Of a DNA stretch of 64,000 bases, positions 61,284-64,000 are shown in pieces (position 1 is the first letter of the stretch; each line of letters begins with the position of its first letter). The stretch comes from Clostridiales bacterium (GTDB lineage: Bacteria > Bacillota > Clostridia > Saccharofermentanales > Saccharofermentanaceae). The stretch covers positions 1-64,000 of the forward strand of contig JAFXPN010000010.1 in NCBI GenBank assembly GCA_017527865.1, in the 5' to 3' direction. The position numbers and the translations under genes are program-made. Below the pieces are notes generated by a model. It did not search any database, was not told where the DNA came from, and saw only the letters and a program-made list of their open reading frames with translations.

Positions 61284-62174
61284 CTTCCGTTTAAATGTTG
61301 AGACCGACTCTGACAGCTGCGACAGGATGATCGCGGCAAACATGACCGCGCATCCGGCAAGTTCTTTAGGTGTCAGTGTTTCATTCAGGATGATCCAGCC
61401 TGCGAGCGCGGCGAATACCGATTCCAGAGACATCAGAAGTGATGCGGCTACAGGACTTGCATGCTTCTGGCCTATTATCTGCAGGGTGTAAGCTATGCCG
61501 CAGCTCATGATGCCCGAATACAGAAGCGCAGGGGCGGCAGCCATGATGCCGGCGGGAGAAGGCTTTTCGAAAATGAACATCATTATCGAGGTTATGACCG
61601 CCGCTGTAAGGAATTCCATGAATGACAGCCCGATCCCGTCGATGTTCTCTCCTGTGAATCTGTCTATCAGCATGATCTGTACCGCATAGAACAGGGCGCA
61701 GGCAACGGCAAGGATGTCGCCTTTGTTTATCGAACTTAATTCTTCGGGATCTACGCATAAAAGGAACATACCGATAAGCGCCATGGCGATCGCCACCCAG
61801 GTAAACGGGGCAACTTTCTTGCCGATAAACAGGCCTATTACCGGGACAATGAACATATACAGAGCCGTAAGGAATGCGATCTTTCCTGCGGTGGAATAAT
61901 TAAAGGCGAACTGCTGCAGGTTTTGAGCTATAAAGAAGTCGATGCCTAATATCAATCCTGCTTTGACCGTTGCAGGAGTAAGAAGTTTCCGGAAGCCCCC
62001 GCCCATGAATATGACAACGGGAAGAAGTACGAGCGTGCCGATCGCGGTCCTTACCGCCATGAAAGTAAAAGGTTCAACGGACCTCGAACCGATGCTCTGC
62101 GCGACAAAAGAGGAACCCCAGATGACCGCTGTGAGCAGAAGCAGTATTATTCCTTTTGGCGTGGTCTTTCTCAT
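61266..62174 (-). CDS. EamA/DMT-family transporter
   Basis: This 302-residue protein has ten TM helices in two EamA repeats (WGSSFVAQSIGSRSVEPFTFMAVRTAIG in the first, split here; SLESVFAALAGWIILNETLTPKELAG in the second), typical of drug/metabolite exporters and importers. Substrate unknown. The ATG at 62174 has no good ribosome site. TTGCAT, 17 bp and TATAGT end 9 nt before it, giving a very short leader or none. Confidence 0.87.
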   Translation of the reverse strand: MRKTTPKGIILLLLTAVIWGSSFVAQSIGSRSVEPFTFMAVRTAIGTLVLLPVVIFMGGGFRKLLTPATVKAGLILGIDFFIAQNLQQFAFNYSTAGKIAFLTALYMFIVPVIGLFIGKKVAPFTWVAIAMALIGMFLLCVDPEELSSINKGDILAVACALFYAVQIMLIDRFTGENIDGIGLSFMEFLTAAVITSIMMFIFEKPSPAGIMAAAPALLYSGIMSCGIAYTLQIIGQKHASPVAASLLMSLESVFAALAGWIILNETLTPKELAGCAVMFAAIILSQLSESVSTFKRKSEQIS

Positions 62175-62270
62175 AACCGCAATACTATAATAAGTCACGG
62201 ATATAAATGCAAATATCCGGGTCCTTTATGTGTTATCATTGAATAAAATATATTTGTCAAAGGATCAGTT

Positions 62271-63344
62271 ATGAGAAGATCGATAAGAATTGCAGCTGTT
62301 TTGATGTCGGTGATACTGCTGCTTCCTTGTGTTGTTTCAACTAAGACCGTCGTCAGGGCGGACGCCGATGCGGGGAACGTCAGGTTGTTTGTCGAACGCC
62401 TCTACCGCGAGACATTGGGCAGGGAAGCGGATGAGCAGGGAGAAGCGGAATGGGTCGATCTTCTCGTGAGGGGAGAACGTACCGGGGCGAATGTTGCCTT
62501 CGGTTTTATCTTCAGCGATGAATGCAGAGAACTTACCGCTGATAATGCGGCATTCGTTCAGGTCCTTTACAGAGCGATGCTCGGAAGACAAGCCGATGAG
62601 GCGGGTCTTTCTTCATGGGTGTCTTTCCTTGAAGCCGGACATAAGAGAAGCATGGCATTCGCGGGCTTTGTGAACTCGCCTGAGTTTTCATCCATCTGTG
62701 CTTCGTACGGGATCGTCAGAGGTGAATACAGATATATCGACCCGTCAAGGCCGATGATAGCATTGACTTTTGATGACGGTCCGTCGGGAAGGACAGCTGA
62801 GATCGTCGCCTGTCTTGAGGCGAACCGCGCCGCTGCGACTTTCTTCGTTACGGGTCTTAATGCGCAGTATTATCCGAATACTCTTGCCCGGATAGCAAGT
62901 TCGGGAAGTGAGATCGGGAATCATACATATGACCACAGAGGACTCACGAGACTTTCCGATGATGACATCAGAGGGGAGCTTTCTTCCGTTGATGATATGG
63001 TGATGGCGGCTACCGGTTCTATTGCTCCGGTCGTAAGACCTCCGTACGGTTCCCATGACGAGAGGACGGACACCATAATCGCACGTCCGATCATGCTGTG
63101 GAATGTGGATACGCTGGACTGGAGGACGCGTAATGCGCAGAGCACAATTAATCATGTGTTAAGCAACGCAAGGGACGGGGATATAATACTGATGCACGAT
63201 ATCTATTCTCCGACCGTTGATGCGGCACTGTATCTGATCCCCGAACTTCAGAGGAGGGGATTCCAGCTCGTTACCGTATCCGAACTCGCCGAATACAGGG
63301 GTGGCGCTCAGGCCGGAAACACATATTATTCTTTCCGTCCTTGA
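62271..63344 (+). CDS. DUF4214 and NodB polysaccharide deacetylase fusion, secreted
   Basis: The 357-residue protein has a signal peptide (about 1-31, ending VRA-DA), a DUF4214 domain (about 36-150: FVERLYRETLGREADEQGEAEW and LYRAMLGRQADEAGLSSW) and a NodB deacetylase domain (about 160-340). NodB motifs are all present: TFDDGPS (about 165), NHTYDH (about 217), RPPYGS, WNVDTLDW and LMHDIY. It should deacetylate a glycan such as peptidoglycan or a chitin-like polymer outside the cell, with DUF4214 probably aiding targeting. An AAAGGATC site precedes the ATG. Confidence 0.9.
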   Translation: MRRSIRIAAVLMSVILLLPCVVSTKTVVRADADAGNVRLFVERLYRETLGREADEQGEAEWVDLLVRGERTGANVAFGFIFSDECRELTADNAAFVQVLYRAMLGRQADEAGLSSWVSFLEAGHKRSMAFAGFVNSPEFSSICASYGIVRGEYRYIDPSRPMIALTFDDGPSGRTAEIVACLEANRAAATFFVTGLNAQYYPNTLARIASSGSEIGNHTYDHRGLTRLSDDDIRGELSSVDDMVMAATGSIAPVVRPPYGSHDERTDTIIARPIMLWNVDTLDWRTRNAQSTINHVLSNARDGDIILMHDIYSPTVDAALYLIPELQRRGFQLVTVSELAEYRGGAQAGNTYYSFRP

Positions 63345-63420
63345 TTATATCGGTACCGGCGTGTTTGTCAGTATGACCGACGATGAGCAGATCGAGGCTC
63401 CGGTTCAATAAGGGGATCTG

Positions 63421-64000
63421 TCAGTAAAAACCGTTGTATTCCCAGGCCGCGGTGTCATAGATATCACCCGATCCTGGATCATAGGAATACCAGGCGGCGG
63501 GCTCAAATACATTGCCGCTGTCTGTTCTTACGTTGTGGTCGACAGACATGAAATACAGGAAGTCTTCGGGATGATCGAGTTCCGATCTTAACGGATTGCC
63601 GGTGAACGGATTAACGGGGTCGTCGATAAGGCCACGGGCGCAGATCACGGGGACCTCGGCGTTGGTTATGAAGGAATCCGAGACTGTAAACCCGTTCGAA
63701 TCAAAATCTTTTACCATCAGCAGACAGTTCATGTTGTTGATGTTGAAGATTCCATCCACATTCTCGCGTTCCTCTGCCGATATCCGGAAGACCGGGCCGT
63801 GGTCGGATACCAGGATGATCCTCGTGTTGTCATACACGCCTATCTCCCTCAGATAGTCGAACCAGTCCCCTAATGCCTCCAGAGACGCAGCTTGTGACTG
63901 ATAACTGCTCATTGTTTCTATGTTGTCTATAGACAGCTGAACCCCGCCGTTTGTAAACCTTCCGGCATTATTGAGATCGTATTCCTCATTATCTATGTTC
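63421..64000 (-). CDS. Sulfatase-like/alkaline phosphatase-superfamily protein, C-terminal part (partial)
   Basis: The reading frame is open to the right window edge, so the gene's 5' part lies outside. The visible 193 residues include ASLEALGDWFDYLREIGVYDNTRIILVSDHGP (split across the helix and strand), where DHG supplies metal ligands of sulfatase/phosphoglycerol transferase enzymes, and later SVDHNVR. The region VYDNTRIILVSDHG is typical of membrane-attached LTA synthase-like or sulfatase family proteins. It ends with AAWEYNGFY. The start lies beyond the window; an internal Met at 63912 is not taken as the start. Confidence 0.72.
   Translation of the reverse strand, partial: NIDNEEYDLNNAGRFTNGGVQLSIDNIETMSSYQSQAASLEALGDWFDYLREIGVYDNTRIILVSDHGPVFRISAEERENVDGIFNINNMNCLLMVKDFDSNGFTVSDSFITNAEVPVICARGLIDDPVNPFTGNPLRSELDHPEDFLYFMSVDHNVRTDSGNVFEPAAWYSYDPGSGDIYDTAAWEYNGFY

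Noticed and set aside
1..64000. tRNA, rRNA, riboswitch, transposase or prophage genes
   Set aside because: I looked for cloverleaf-like blocks, known riboswitch cores and transposase or integrase motifs and saw none I could support by eye.

Overview
The window looks like chromosome of an anaerobic Gram-positive bacterium of the Clostridia, probably a gut or rumen member. Family-level placement is inference. Supporting signs are strong AGGAGG-type ribosome binding sites, secreted DUF4214 and BspA-type LRR proteins, XXXLXXG-repeat ABC permeases, a LoaP-like NusG paralogue, Rsb-type partner-switching genes and many small membrane proteins with zinc ribbons. No rRNA, tRNA, phage, transposase or CRISPR array was recognised. 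Coding density is high. Three convergent gene pairs overlap and two more are only 1-10 bp apart.

Layout. 1-6804: a stand-alone PD-(D/E)XK nuclease-like protein, a HAD phosphatase, and an ABC exporter made of a GAF-ABC ATPase and a giant FtsX-type permease. 6876-10291: a PlsC-like acyltransferase, a YfcC/DcuC carrier and an alpha/beta hydrolase. 10287-14879: a promoter with paired palindromic operators drives a flavin oxidoreductase, a TetR regulator and a LuxE/LuxC-like pair, predicted to make fatty aldehydes in an organism with no visible luciferase. 14933-20031: two paralogous membrane zinc-ribbon proteins, a LoaP-like antiterminator and a large GGDEF-EAL protein. 20089-29178: SDR, anion permease, DUF5648 surface protein, a small double-glycine-leader peptide, nitroreductase, acyltransferase, an XRE operon, a low-molecular-weight phosphatase and an M15 peptidase.

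29548-41482: a zinc-ribbon Ser/Thr kinase with a partner regulator, an LRR/DUF6273/DUF4214 surface protein, a partner-switching module (STAS, HATPase, PP2C) with an acyltransferase inserted, a metallophosphatase, a PAS-GGDEF-EAL phosphodiesterase candidate and a zinc-ribbon/TPM pair. 41493-46547: a minus-strand signalling operon of FecR-like protein, CHASE2 class III cyclase and an MBL-GAF-GGDEF fusion. 46666-64000: DUF4214 proteins, an HTH regulator, a sigma factor, transporters, a membrane glycosyltransferase operon, a metallophosphoesterase, a DUF975-CmpB fusion, a HAD protein, and a DUF4214-polysaccharide deacetylase.

The dominant themes are envelope remodelling and signalling. Cyclic-dinucleotide, cAMP/cGMP-type, Ser/Thr phosphorylation and partner-switching components sit among acyltransferases and secreted proteins. 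Two features run across the window. Several genes have a -10 box ending only 6-9 nt before the start codon and no Shine-Dalgarno, suggesting leaderless transcripts. A hairpin-rich repeat occurs in inverted orientation at the left edge and at about 29.3 kb.
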